NCBI RefSeq assembly: GCF_014066305.1
Contig: NW_023501172.1
Location: 1 to 64,000 of the forward strand
Length of the DNA: 64,000 nucleotides
Reading direction: 5' to 3'
Source of the DNA: Letharia columbiana
Lineage: Eukaryota > Ascomycota > Lecanoromycetes > Lecanorales > Parmeliaceae
Below the pieces are notes generated by a model. That model saw only the letters and a list, made by a program, of their open reading frames with translations. It was not told the DNA's origin and did not search any database. This document shows positions 1-14,400 of the stretch, piece by piece; position 1 is the stretch's first letter, and every line of letters starts with the position of its first letter. A program made the translations under genes and the position numbers.

Positions 1-1776
1 TATCTAATTAAATTTATTAATTATTTATAAATAAATTCGCTTTCTAAATTACTCTAGATTTTTTTATCGAGATTAAATCTATTATTATTAACGCTTTCTA
101 ATTATAAGCTTATTAATTATTTTTCTATATATTATAAAGTATTAATAATATATCTTAATAAACTTATAAATATTAAATCTATTAAAATACTCTTTATAAG
201 CTTATTATTTTTATTAATATAATTATTATAATTATTAACTAAGTTTTTATATAAAGTACTATTAGCTTTTTTAATCTAATTCGATATATTAAGATTTTCT
301 TTAAAATTAAATTTAACTTATTTAAACTAGTTTTCTTAATATTTTATATAAAAAATTATTATTAAAATATAAAATATTATTAATAAATAATATTTCTAAG
401 AATTATAATATCTTTTAATTATTAAAAAAATACTATTTATATATAATAATCTTTATAAAAGAATAAAAAATATTATAAGCTATTTAAATAACTATAATAT
501 ATTTAAATTTTAATTTCTTTTATCATTTTAAAATTAAAAAAATTCGCTAGATTATTAAAAAAAGCTTTATAAAGATTAAAAGTAAAATAATAATTAAAAT
601 AATAATTAGAAGATTTTTTTTCTATACTATTAAAGATAATTATATTTATCTTTATTATCTAAATTTTTAATTTTAAATTCTATTATTTAATTAAGTATAT
701 TTTTATTTAATTAATTTATTCGCTTAACTCTTTATAATTAACTACTTATATTAATATCTTAATACTTTCAAAATATTCTTTTAAGTACTTTTTAATAGAT
801 TTTTATTTATAATTATCTTTTAATATTAATCTTCTAATTTAATTTCTTTAACTTTATATTATTATAATTTAACTATAAAAGCGTAGCTTATTTATATAAA
901 TAGTTTAAATTTAATTAAATTTAATTATAATAGATAGTTAATTTCTCGCGAGCTTTTTTAAAAGCTTTAAAAAATTCTTTTTCTTTTTAATTTTCCGAGC
1001 TCTTTATTTATATAATTAAATAAATAATTATAAATATTAAAGACGTAATAAATTATAATCTCCTTTTCTCTATTTATTAATTTTATAAATTTATAGAAAA
1101 ATTTAATAAACTAAATTAAATATTAAATCTATTAAAAATTAATTAAAAATCGTTTAGACGTTTAAACTATAATTTCTATTTATGATTATTTTTTATTACG
1201 TAATTTTAAATAAATAATTTATTTATTTTTAAAAATATATATAATATTAATATAAAGAAGTAGAGCGTAGATTAATCTCTAATAAATTAAATTTTAACGA
1301 ATCTTAATATTCTAAGAAAGTTTAAAAAAATTTTTTTAATAATATTACTTTTTTTAGAAAATTAATATTTATTTAATATTAAAACGTTTTTACTTTAAAG
1401 TCGTTTAGTTTATAATATAAAAAAGATCTCTTTATATTAATCGCTAATATTAATATATATAATAATTCTTTAAATTTTAATATAATTTAAAATTTAATAA
1501 TTAGAATAATAATAAGAAATATTCTATTTTTATTAGAATTATTAATAGATTAATTATATCTATTTAGACTTAATTTTTATTTTCTTTATTATCTTAGCTT
1601 TTCTAAAAAAAAAAAAAAATTTTTTTAATATTATTTAGAAGTTTTTTTAAAATTAATTAAATAATATATATTATATAGAAAAATATTATAAATAATTTAA
1701 AAACTTAAATTCTTTAATTTTAAATGAATTATTTATTATAAAAATAGAAAGATAAATAATTAAATTTTTAAAAAGT

Positions 1777-1808
<32 letters not shown>

Positions 1809-4800
1809 AAATCTAAATATATAAATTTTAATTTTATATTTTTTAAGAATTAAATTAATAATATTTATAAGTTTTTAGCTAGTATATTTATCTTTAATAA
1901 ATTTAAAATCTATAAGATTTATATATTATTATTAATTAATATTAATAAAAAAGATTAAAATTATTATAAATAATTAATAATTATAAAATAACTAATAATT
2001 AAGATTTAGAGAGATTTTAATATTATTAATTAATAAATTTTTTAATAATTCTAATTCTAGCTTTATAGCTTTTTTTATTAACTAATTCTTTATAATAAAT
2101 ATATTAAAATTAAAATAGTATAAAAATTATAATATTTTAAAATTATTAATAATTATAAATAAAATATTAATATTTATAACTTAGTAATAAAATTATTCTA
2201 GAAAATCTTTATATATAAACTTTTAATTTTTTAATATTATAATTTTTTTTAATATAATTTTTTCTAAAGTAAATAATAAGCTAAATTTTTAATTTTTAAA
2301 CTTATTTATTAATAATCTATATTATCTAACTTAAAAATATATTTAATTTCTATAATTATTAATTAAATTTATCTATTATAATTTATATAAATTAGATTTC
2401 TTAATATATCTTTTAAATTTAATAGATATTATTATATCGCTTATTCTATAATCTATAAATAAGTAAATTAAAAACTTATTATTATAATAATAATAAATAA
2501 TATATAGCTTTTTAAAATTAATAAATATATATTTTTTAAATTATATTTACTTTTAGAATTTTTTAATTTCTAAATTTTAATAAAGAGATTAATAATTATT
2601 ATTAGATTTAAACTAATTTATATAATCTATACTATCTTTATTTATTATTATATCTATTATTTATTATTATTAATATTAAATAGAAAGTAAAGTTTATTAT
2701 TATCTTTATATTAAAATATATTTATTCTTATCTTATACTAAGTATTATTAATTTAAAAAATTAAACTTATATTAAATAGAGATTTAAATAATATTTTAAA
2801 ATTAAAATATTTAAAAAGAAATTAAAAGAGATATATAAATAAATAAAATATTAAAAATAAAATAAGATTAATATTTAATATATAAATTCTATCTTCTTAT
2901 TATAATAGAAATTTATATTACTTTAATAATATATTACTATATTATTTTTAATATTTTAAATTAAAAATTAATTTTTTCTAATTAATTTTATAATTAATAA
3001 TTATATATTTAAAAATATATAATAATATTAATATAGAATTAATATTTAATTTAATTAATTTAAAACTTTAATTAGTTTAACTATTAACGCTTTTTTATTT
3101 AATATAATATATATTTATTTTAATTTAATATTACTTATTTATTATTATATTATTTTAAATATTAAAATTAAAAATTATATTTTTTTAATTAATATTTTAA
3201 TTATTAACTATATTAATAAAAGTATATATTAATATTTTAAAACTATTAAATTAATTTTATTAGATATTAATATAAAATTAAAATTTAATTTAAACGCTTT
3301 AATAATTTAATTAATTAAATTAATTATTATTTAAATCTTCTATATATAAAAATTAAATCTTTTATTATATTAAAATTATTTTTAAGCTTTTAAATCTTTC
3401 TTATTAATATATCTCTCTTTTATTTAAATAATATTATAATATCTTTTATTTAAATATTAAATTATTAAAATATTATATTCTCTACTTTTAATTAAAAGAT
3501 CTTATTTTTAAATTAATATCTTTAATCTTATAAAAATAATAATAAATTTATTATAGATAAAGATAAAAAAGAAATAATATCTTCTTTTATTTTTATAATA
3601 GAAGAAGAAAAAAAATAAATAAATTAATTATAAGCTATAAACGACTTAATATCTAAAAATAATAAATTAATAAAGTTATAATATTAGAATAAAGAGCTTT
3701 TCTTATAATTAATAAATATAAAATTAAATAGAAATTAATTAAATTAATAAGATTATCTTTAATAAATATATCGTATATATAAAGAATATTAAAATATTAA
3801 AATATATAAAATATAAGAGAGAATATATATATATAGCTATAAATATTTAAAGTATATTTAAAATATAAAAAGAAGTGTTTATATATAGCTCTATAATATA
3901 TATTAATAAAAAAGAAATTAACTCTTTTTTTAATTAACTTTCTAATTAATATTTAAACTTAATTTATTTTTAAATAATATATTATTTTAATAAGATTTTA
4001 ATTATATAATATTAATTAATTTAATAATAAATATTTAATATTATTCTTTTCTAATTTATCTCTTTTTTTTTAAAAATTCTTTTTATTATTATAATATTTA
4101 TATTATAATATACTTATTTATTATAATATTATCTATATCTAAAAAAAATAAAATTATTATATTTATATTCTATAATTAAATTAAATTAATAATATTATTT
4201 TTATAAAATAAATATAGACTTAATAGCGATATATCTCTTAATATAATAATTAATTATAATATTAATTATAATTTATTTATATATAATATTATTATCTATT
4301 AAAGTTATTAACTTAATAATTATAAAAATTTAAAAATTTTTTAATAATTTATTAATTACTAATTTAGATTTATTTAAATTATTAAAGTAAAATAAAGATA
4401 AAACTTCGCGAAGATAGAAATTAGAAAGATTATATATAAAGTTTAAAAAGTATAATTATAAATAAGAAAAGTATATAATTATATTAATTATATATATTTA
4501 AATTAAATAATAAATTAATTATATATATTAATTATATTATTATTAAATAAACTTTAAAGTTTATACGCTAAGAGAAATTCGCGAATTATAAAGATTAATA
4601 AATTTAATTATTTTTTAAATTATATTTATTTAAGTAATAAAGAAGATTTTATTTTATATAACTTTAAATTTAACTAATTTATTTTAAATCTACTTCTCTA
4701 TATTAATTATACTTTAAGAAATTATAAAAATAAAATTAATAAGTAATTTTAATAATATAATTTCTCTTTTAATAATTATAAATAAAAAAAATTATTAACT

Positions 4801-4827
4801 AATATCTAGCGATTTAATTATATATAT
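1..4827. repeat. RIP-degraded long repeat, copy 1 (truncated by window start)
   Basis: Almost pure A/T with near-total absence of CpA and TpG, the signature of RIP. It aligns in the same orientation with 59095-64000: the opening bases correspond to 59095, and the word around 4800 (tctagcgatttaattatat) recurs at the very end of the window. Small indels account for the length difference. No open frame survives, and I could not recognise a transposon protein behind the mutations. The unit continues to the left of the window. Confidence 0.8.
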
Positions 4828-6202
4828 TTTATATAAAAAGAATTACTTTATAATTAAAAGATATATAACTTTTTAAATAATTATAATAAGATATAAATTT
4901 ATAAATAATAATATAATATTATTAAAGTCTAGATATAATTTTTATAAAAAGAAAATATATAATAAATAAAAGAAAAACTATTCTAAGTTAAGAATAAGAT
5001 ATTCTAATTATTATTTTATTTATTACGCTTAATTAATAATATTTAACTATTATACTTAATTTAATAATTTTATATATTTTATATTTATAAAATAAAACTT
5101 CTTAAATTAATTTAAATATAGATATATATTTATAAAAATATTACTACTTTAATAAAAGAGACTTTTTATTCTAAAATCTATATTAAATTAAAGATTATAT
5201 CCCTATATTTAATAGCTTTAATTTCTATAGTTACTATTAATATCGTAATTAAATTTATATAATAATAATATATCTTTCTTATTAGCGAAATATTCTTATA
5301 TTCAATAACTTTAATTTTTATAATTATTATTAATATCGTAGAATTAAATTTATATAATAATAATATATCTTTCTTATTAGCGAGTATTTTTATATTTAAT
5401 AACTTTAATTTTTATAATTATTATTAATATCGCGATTAAATTTATATAATAATAATACGTCTTTCTTATTAATAAGTATCTCTATATTTATTATAATTAC
5501 TTATTATTTTAATTTTAATATTTATTAAATTTATATAATAATAATATATCTTTTTTATTATGTATCTCTATATTTAATAATTTTAATTTTAATAATTATT
5601 ATTAATATCGCGATTAAATTTATATAATAATATATATCTTTTTTTTTTTTTTTATTTTTATTTTATTTATATAATATATTTTTTCTTATTAATAAGTATA
5701 TTAATAATTATAAATAGCTAAAATACGATAGAAAATAGTAGATAATTCTTAATAATATTTAATCTTAAATCTATAGCTTCTTTATCTTATTTAAAAATAA
5801 AAATATTTATATCTAAAATTTAAAATAAGTAAATTCTAATATATAGTTATAAAATAGATATAAATTTTTAATACTTCTCGCTAAGCGTTTAACGCTTAAA
5901 AGAAGAATATTAATCTTTAATTACACTTATATAAATCTTTTAAAAAAAGTTATATATTAATAAAAAGTTTTAATTTATATTAATTATAATTATAAAGATA
6001 ATTATAATTATAATTTTAAATATAATTAAATATTTAAATTATAAGACTTATTATTAGCTAGTAAATAAAAAATTAAATTCTATTAATTATTTTATTTAAT
6101 ATCTTATTTATTATAAAAATATAAAATTATCTTTTAAAAGCGAATTTTTAAAGATAATAATTAAATAATATAATATATATATAATATAAAATCTTATAAA
6201 CT
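4828..6202. repeat. RIP-mutated AT-rich DNA, no gene
   Basis: This stretch has the same RIP-type composition as its neighbours. It probably continues the repeat of 1-4827, but the second copy leaves the window at the equivalent point, so this cannot be tested here. The only structure I see is the tandem array listed separately (5205-5640). Confidence 0.5.
5205..5640. repeat. Tandem repeat, about 105-bp unit, 4-5 copies
   Basis: A unit built of aactttaatttttataatta, then ttattaatatcg, then a long attaaatttatataataataat block and tatctttcttatt recurs about every 105 bases. Copies differ by transitions and small indels, as expected for a repeat diversified after or during RIP. No coding potential. 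Confidence 0.75.
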
Positions 6203-8270
6203 ACGCGTTAAAAGAAAAGCTTTAAAATTATAAAATTAATTAAAATTTAATAATAATAAATCTCGCGTAAAGCTTAAGCTATAGCTCGCGTTAATTATAT
6301 ATAATAAAATTAAAAAAATTAAAAAAATATACTATCTAATTTTTATTAATATTTTAATATTATTAAAATAAAGATAATATGTATTAAAGTAATAACGATA
6401 TTTATTAAAGTAATAGTAATATTTATTAAAATAGTAATAATATCTAATAAACGCTTTATTATAACGCTTTTAAATAGATTATTATCTTATATAATCTAAA
6501 ATAATATTAGCTTTTTCGAAAAGCTATTAATAATAAATTAAATATATATAAATTAAGCTCTTTACGCGATTTATCTATATATTAATTTAAAGTTATTAAT
6601 AAATAAAAAATAAATATATAATTTAACGTTTATATTATACTTTAAATATTATTATAATAATATTAAATTATTTAAATAAAAATTTAATATATAAAGAAGA
6701 TAGTCTTATAATAAGAAGAGTTAATATAAAAAAGAAAGTTTTAGAAAAAAGAAAAAGCTTAGATATCTATCGCGTATATTAAATATTTAAATTATTTTAA
6801 ATTATCTAACTTAATTTAAATATTAATAAATAATATACTTTCTCTTTAATTTTAAAGATTTAAATTTAAATAAATTATATTTATTAAGTATTATTATCTA
6901 ATATAATCTTATCTATTTTTATAATATTTATAATTATTATTATAATTTATATAGATTAAAAGATAAAATATTTAAAAGAGCGAGTTAATAAATAATTATC
7001 TTTATCTAATTTAATTAAAATAAAATTATTATAACTTATTAAAATTTTCGTATATTTTATTTTTATTTTATTTTTTTTATATAAATAATTATTCTTTTAA
7101 TTTAAACTCTATAATTAAAATAGTATATAATATATACTCTTTATTTCTAACTTCGATACTTATTAGAATTAATATACTTTTTAATAAAATAAATATTAAT
7201 TAAAATTAAGTATAGTTTAATATTTATAAATATTTATATAAACTCTTTAATTTCTTTATATATATTTATTAACTTTTTTTTATATTAATTAAAGTAGAAG
7301 ATATTAAGTCTAATAATTTATTATAATAAATATTAAATATTAATAATAATAATAATATTAAAGAGTTTTAATATAGATTAATTAAATAATAATTAGATCT
7401 TTAATTAAAATAAAAAATAAAGAATAAATTTAATAAAAATAAAAATATTAAGAGATCGCGATAGCGAATAAATATATTTATATTTAAAAAGAAATTAATT
7501 AAGAAAATAAAGAAAGTTAAAATTTTAATTATTAATTATATTATAATTTATAATAAATATAAAACTAGATATATTAATATATTATAATTAAAATAGAAGT
7601 AAGCTTTTAAGAAAATTAGATAAAATATAATAGATAAATAATAAATAATTTTTAATTCTAATTATTATTCTAATAAACTTATATTTTAATAATATTATAT
7701 AAAAAAAATATATAAGCGTAATTTAAAGAAAGTTTAGAGTTTCGCTTTTCGCGTAAATTATTATATATATAAATAAAGATAAAAGTTTAAATTAAAAGAA
7801 AATAAATAATATCGAAACTAAATAAGATATAAGTATTAAAAATAATTTTATTATATACGCTAATAATTAAGTTACATTTTTTAAACTATTTAAAAGTATA
7901 ATATAGAATTTAATAATAAGCTTTATTATAGTTTAAATATAATAGTATTAACGCGTTAATTAATAAGTATTAAGCTATTATAAAAATCTTAAAATATTAA
8001 ATATAATTATATTTAAAAGATAAAATTATAAATCTTTATTAATATATAATTAATTTAATATATAATAATAAAAAGTTTATTATAAAAGCTACGCTATCTA
8101 AATTAATACTTTAATCTTAATTATTACTTTTATTATTATATAAATAATATAAAATTATCTCTTATTTAAATATATTTAATTTTTAATTTTAATTATTATT
8201 ATAGATATTATTAATTTATTCTAGAATTATTAAATATACTTTTATATACTTTTCTATATTTTATTTTTTT
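6203..8270. mobile_element. RIP-dead repeated element, tandem copy 1
   Basis: About 2.07 kb that aligns in the same orientation with 8738-10820. Shared landmarks include aatctcgcgtaaagcttaag near 6260 and 8795, agagatcgcgatagcgaata near 7450 and 10005, and ctagaattattaaatatact near both right ends. Differences are mostly C/T and G/A, consistent with independent RIP. The length would suit a small DNA transposon, but no transposase motif can be read with confidence. The 470 bases between the copies (8271-8737) are AT-rich with no visible feature. Confidence 0.75.
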
Positions 8271-8737
8271 TAATTAAATAGCGATTAAACTCTAAATTAA
8301 AATAAATACTTAGAAGAGAAAAGTTTATAAATACTTAATTATATAATTTTATTTCTTTTATACTTTTTATAATTATTTAAATAATTAATAATATATAATT
8401 ATATTTTATAATTATATTTATAATAATTAATTAATTTAATAGCTAAATTATATAAAGATAAATATATTTTTATTTTTAATTTAAATAACTTAGCTAAAAT
8501 AATTATAAGATTTAAATTCTTTTTCTATAATATAACTCGCTTTTTATATATTATATAAAGATAAATATTTATTTAAATAGAGATTATTAGAGCTAATTAT
8601 AAAGTGTAATAATAAAAGATTTACTCTTAAATTAACGAATTAGAAAAACTTTTATTATCTTATATAATACTTTAAAAATAAATCTTTAAATATAATAGCG
8701 CTTTAATAAATTTTAATTAAATATAATTTAATAAATT

Positions 8738-10820
8738 AAGTGTTAGAAAAGAAGCTTTAAAATTATAAAATTAATTAATTTTTAATAATAATAAATCTCG
8801 CGTAAAGCTTAAGTTATAGTTTATATTAATTATATATAATAAATATAATAATAATTAAAAAAATATATTATCTAATTTTTATTAATATCTTAATATTATT
8901 AAAGTAAAGATAATATTTATTAAAATAAAGATAATATTTATTAAAGTAGTAATAATAGTAATAGAAGCGATAATAATATCTAATAAAAACTTTATTTTAA
9001 TACTATATCTAATACTTTAAAATAATATTAATTTTTTTAAAAAGCTATTAATAATAGATTAAGTATATATAAATTAAGCTCTTTACGCGATCTATCTATA
9101 TATTAATTTAAAGTTATTAAAAAATAAAAAATAAATATATAATTTAATAATTATATTATACTTTTAATATCGTTATAATAATATTAAATTATTTAAATAG
9201 AAGTTTAATATATAAAGAAAATAGTTTAATAATAAGAAGAATTAATATAAAAAAGAAAGTTTTAAAGAGAAAGAAGAGGGAAAGAAAAGCTTAGATATCT
9301 ATCGCGTATATTAAATTTTTAAATTACTTTATATTATCTAGCTTAAATTAAATATTAATAAAATACTTTCTCTTTAATTTTAAAGATTTAAATTTAAGCG
9401 AATTATATTTATTAAATATTATTATCTAATATAATCTTAACTACTTTTATAATAATTATAATTATTATTATAATTTATATAAATTAAAAAATAAAAGATT
9501 TAAAAGAGTAAGTTAGTAAATAATTATCTTTATCTAATTTAACTAATATTAAATTACTATAACTTATTAAAATTTTTATATATTTTATTCTTACTTTCTT
9601 ATTTTTAAGTCTTACTATCTTTATAAAAATAATTATTCTTTAAATTAAACTTTATAATAATATACTTAAAATAATATATAATATATATTCTCTTTATTTC
9701 TAATATCGATACTTATTAGAATTAACGTACTTTTTAATAAAATAAACTTTAATTAAAATTAAGAATAGCTTAATATTTATAGATATTTATATAAATCTTT
9801 TAATTCTTTTATATATATTTATTAATTTATTTTTTTATAATAATTAAAGTAGAAGAGATTAAGTTTAATAATTTATTATAATAAATATTAAATATTAATA
9901 ATAATAGCGATATTAAAGAATCTTAATATAGATTAATTAAATAATAATTAAATTTTTAATTAAAATAAAAAATAAAGAATAAATTTAATTAAAATAAAAA
10001 TATTAAGAGATCGCGATAGCGAATAAATATATTTATATTTAAAAAGAAACTAGTTAAAAAAATAAAGAAAGTTAATATCTTAATTATTAATTACGCTATA
10101 ATTATTAAAAAGTATAAAATTAAATATATTAATATATTATTATTATAATAGAAGTAAACTCTTAAATAAATTAGATAAGATATAATAAATAAATAATAAA
10201 TAATTTCTAGTTTTAATTATTATTCTAATAAATTTATATTTTAATAATATTATATAAAAAAATTATAGGAGCGTAATTGCGAAGAAGTCTAAAATTTTAC
10301 TTATTACGTAAATTATTATATATATAAATAAAGACGAAAGCTCGAATTAAAAGAAAATAAATAATATTAAAATTAAATAAAATATAAGTATTAAAGAATA
10401 ATTTTATTATACGCGCTAATAATTAAGTAAATCTTATCTTTTAAACTATTTAAGAGTATAATATAAAATTTAATAATAAGCGCTATTATAGTTTAGATAT
10501 AATAATATTAACGCGCTAATTAATAAATATTAAGCTATTATAAAAATCTTAAAATATTAAATATAATTATATTTAAAAGATAAAATTATAAATCTTTATT
10601 TATATATAATTAATCTAATATATAATAATAAAAAGTTTATTATAAAAGCTATATTATTTAAATTAATATTTTAATCTTAATTATTATTATCGCTATTATA
10701 TAAATAATATAAAATTATCTCTTATTTAAATATATCTAATTTTTAATTCTAATTATTATTATAGATATTATTAATTTATTCTAGAATTATTAAATATACT
10801 TTTATATACTTTCTATATTT
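8738..10820. mobile_element. RIP-dead repeated element, tandem copy 2
   Basis: Second copy of the 6203-8270 unit in the same orientation. Similarity starts near the word agaaaagaagctttaaaatt and is lost just after tactttctatatt. Reading frames are closed throughout. Family unknown. Confidence 0.75.
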
Positions 10821-11194
10821 AATCTTTTTTTTATATATCGCGAGAAGATAGCTTAAAGAAATATAGCTTATTATATTAAGCTATAATACTTTTAAGAGAA
10901 TATTAAGAAATATATTAATTTTTCTAAATTAACGATTTAATAAAAAGACTATAATTATAATATATATAATTTTATATTAAATAGCGATATCGAAAATATA
11001 TAATAAATATATAAAATTATCGTTAATAACTTTAATTATAAAGTATTAACGAATTTTACGCGATTAATATTAAAGAAAGATAAGCTTTTCTTATTATTAG
11101 TAGATATAGCTCGCTTTCTTTTATATATATAAAGTAATAAAATATAATTATATTTAATTTTATATCTTATTAATTTAGCGTAATTATTAATTAG
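10821..11194. other. AT-rich gap, no gene
   Basis: RIP-type DNA between the duplicated unit and the first A repeat. I see no open frame or repeat relation in it. Confidence 0.4.
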
Positions 11195-11432
11195 AATAAT
11201 AATTAGAATAATTACTTCTAAATATAGAAATCTTAATTAAGATATCTTATATATAAACTATTTTATAATATAATATTATAGATATATTATATTATAATAT
11301 ATATCGCTAAGATTCTATATTATATTAGATATAAAATTATATAAATCTTAATAACTTATATTATATTAGAGTATAATATAATAGATTAATATTTTATATT
11401 ATATTATATCTTTTCGAATTATTACTATAACT
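11195..11432 (+). repeat. Repeat A, copy 1 (forward, RIP-mutated)
   Basis: Begins ttagaataataattagaata, runs through acttctaaatatagaaatc and ends near cttttcgaattattac. It is the RIP-mutated equivalent of the cleaner copies at 19140-19375 (forward) and 58525-58760 (reverse). Together with 17455-17830 it forms an inverted pair enclosing a gypsy pol on the minus strand. Retrotransposon LTRs should be direct repeats, so A is not a normal LTR of that element. Confidence 0.7.
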
Positions 11433-14400
11433 ATATAAATATAAAATATCTAATAATAAAATAGTAATATTATCTTATCTTATTATATACTTATTATAAT
11501 AAAAATATATATAATAATTATAATTTATACAATTAGAATTTTAATAAAGCTTTATATTATCTTTAAACTAGATTTTAAGTATTTTATATATCGTTAATAT
11601 AGGCTTACTAAGATATTAGATAATAAATTCAAGCAGAATTACTAGATAATACTCTATAGTTTCTATTTATTAATTAAATATAACGCTTATATTAATATAG
11701 AGATCTATATTAATATTAAAGTTTATAAATATATTTTTAAATATATTTATAAGAGTAGCGATTAAGTTAATCTTCGAATAGAGTATAAAGATAATATAGA
11801 TTAAGACGATATAGAATTAGACTAGATAAACAAGATTTAAAAGTATTAAAATATATAATAAGTAGGCTCTATAAAAGTCTATTAAAGGATTTTTAACTTT
11901 AAATTATATAATTATAATTCTTCTATTAAATAATTATTTATTTATCTTTCGAATTAATAAGATATAATATTTAATAATAATAATAATCTATTTTATATAA
12001 TCGATATAAAATATAAATATTAGATTAAGCTAATAGTCTTTTTTTAGCTAAATTAATAATATTAATAATAAAGATAAATAGAAGATCTCTTCTATATTAA
12101 TTTATCGATATAATATATCTAAAAAAAAAAGCGAGATATATTTAAATAAAGTCTACGTTAGAGGCGTAGAGATATTATTAAAAGAATATATTATATTAAT
12201 TTAAACGCTAGAAAACTCTTCTATCTACGATATCTTCTTCTAAATATATTAAACTCTATATTCTTTAAAGACTTATATATAATAAATAATAATAATTTTT
12301 TTTATTATAATATCTATATAATAAGAGACTTACTTTATAATAATATTAAATAAAATTAAGTATTAAATAAAGTAGCGATCTAGAAGAAAGAATATTATTT
12401 ATAAGATCTCTTTATAATAATTCTACTATAATATAAGCTCGATAACTCTCTAAATTTATAAAATAATTATAAATTAAGATATATAGATAATTTTTTCTTT
12501 ATTAAATAGAAATACTTTAAATATAATATAAATAGCTTATCGCGCTAATAATAATATTAAAATATTATAACTTTTTTTAATATAATATTTCTTTTTTTAT
12601 ATATTAAAACTTTTTATATTAGATATATTTTTTCTTAATAATTTCTTTAATAAATTAAAGTATTTTAAATTATAGAATAAGAAGATTATCGCGCTAACGA
12701 TAATTTTAAAATATCGCGACTTTTTTTAATATAATATTCTTTTTTTAGTTATTAAAACTTTTCGCGTTAGATATATTTTTTCTTTTTTATCTATAAATAA
12801 TTTAATTCTTCTTTTATACTTTATATATATTTCTTAATTAATACTTATTATTCTTTATTTAAATTATTTAATAATTTTATTTATATTCTTTAGACTTAAT
12901 ATTATATTTTTTCTTTATTAAATAATATATAATATAAATAAATTATTATCGAAGACTTCTATCTTTATTTAATTTAAATTCGCTTAAAGAAAAGTAATAT
13001 TAGCTTTATAAAGAATATTAATTTTATTATTAACTTTAATCTATTTATAATTTAATAAAACTATAAATAATATTATATTAATAATTAAAATTAACTTTTA
13101 TACGAAGTATATAGCTATTAAATTAATATCTAAAATTAAATATAAATAAGTTTTAATAATAATTAAATTATTATAGCTAACGCTATTTAAAATATAATCT
13201 CTTATTTTAATAATTAACTCTTCTTTCTTAATAGCTATAAAGATATTAATAAAATTATATTTTAGAATATTATATTATAAAGAGTATAAAATAACTTTAA
13301 GATAGTTATTACTATAGCTTTATCTAATATTATCTTTATTCTTCTTTAAAATAATATTATTACTTATTCTCGCTTTAAGATTTCTTTTAATATTATTATT
13401 TAATTTAATTATAATATATTAATAAAATTTAATTTAACTTAATTATTAAAGGCGATTAAGCTTATTTTCTAAAATAAGATCTTTATATAAAATCGCTATA
13501 ATATCGAGATCGTTAATTATATACTTTAAAATATTTAAAAAAATCTTACTTCTTTTAATAATATAGTTATATACTTCTATAATAACTTTTATTAAATTCT
13601 TTTAATTATTAAGAGTATTAAGTTAGATTATATCGCTTAAACTATATTAAAAATATTTTATCTTTAAAATTATATTTAAATTCTTAAATTAATAAAAAAT
13701 ATAAGACTTTAAAATCTTAATTTAATTAATTAAGATTAAATTAATATAAAGAAATTTATTTAAAAACTATTAGATATAGATAATAATATCTTAATAAGCT
13801 TTAAAGAATAAAAAGTTATTAATTAATTTATTAAGTAATTATTAAATAACTTTATTATTTAGCTAATTAATATTATTTATAATAATCTTAATCTATATTA
13901 AATAGCTAATTTCTATATATTTAAAATAATTCTTTATATTCTTAATAAGAATATTATTTAATTTAATAATTAAGTTCTTAATAAGTTTTTTAAAATTAAG
14001 ATTATTTATAATAGTAGAGATTAAGTTATTAATAAGAAAGATAGCTTTCTTCTATTTATTAAAATAATAAATATCTTTAAATTAATCTCGCTTTTACTTT
14101 ATTATTTAAAGTTAAAATAAAATTATATAATAATATTATTAAGAAATTTAAAGTAGCGTATAAATTTATATAATAAAATATATCTATAAATTAAATATAT
14201 TAGATCTAAAATACTTAATTATTATATCTTTAAAGGCGAATATAATAATAAATAATATTATATATTATATATTCCTCTAACTTTATCTAATTTAAATAAT
14301 CTATATACTCTCTTTTAATATATTTAATTTTTAATTTAATTAGTCTTTAATATAATAATTAATAAAATTTAAAGCTAATTATTATAGTAGATTAATTTAT

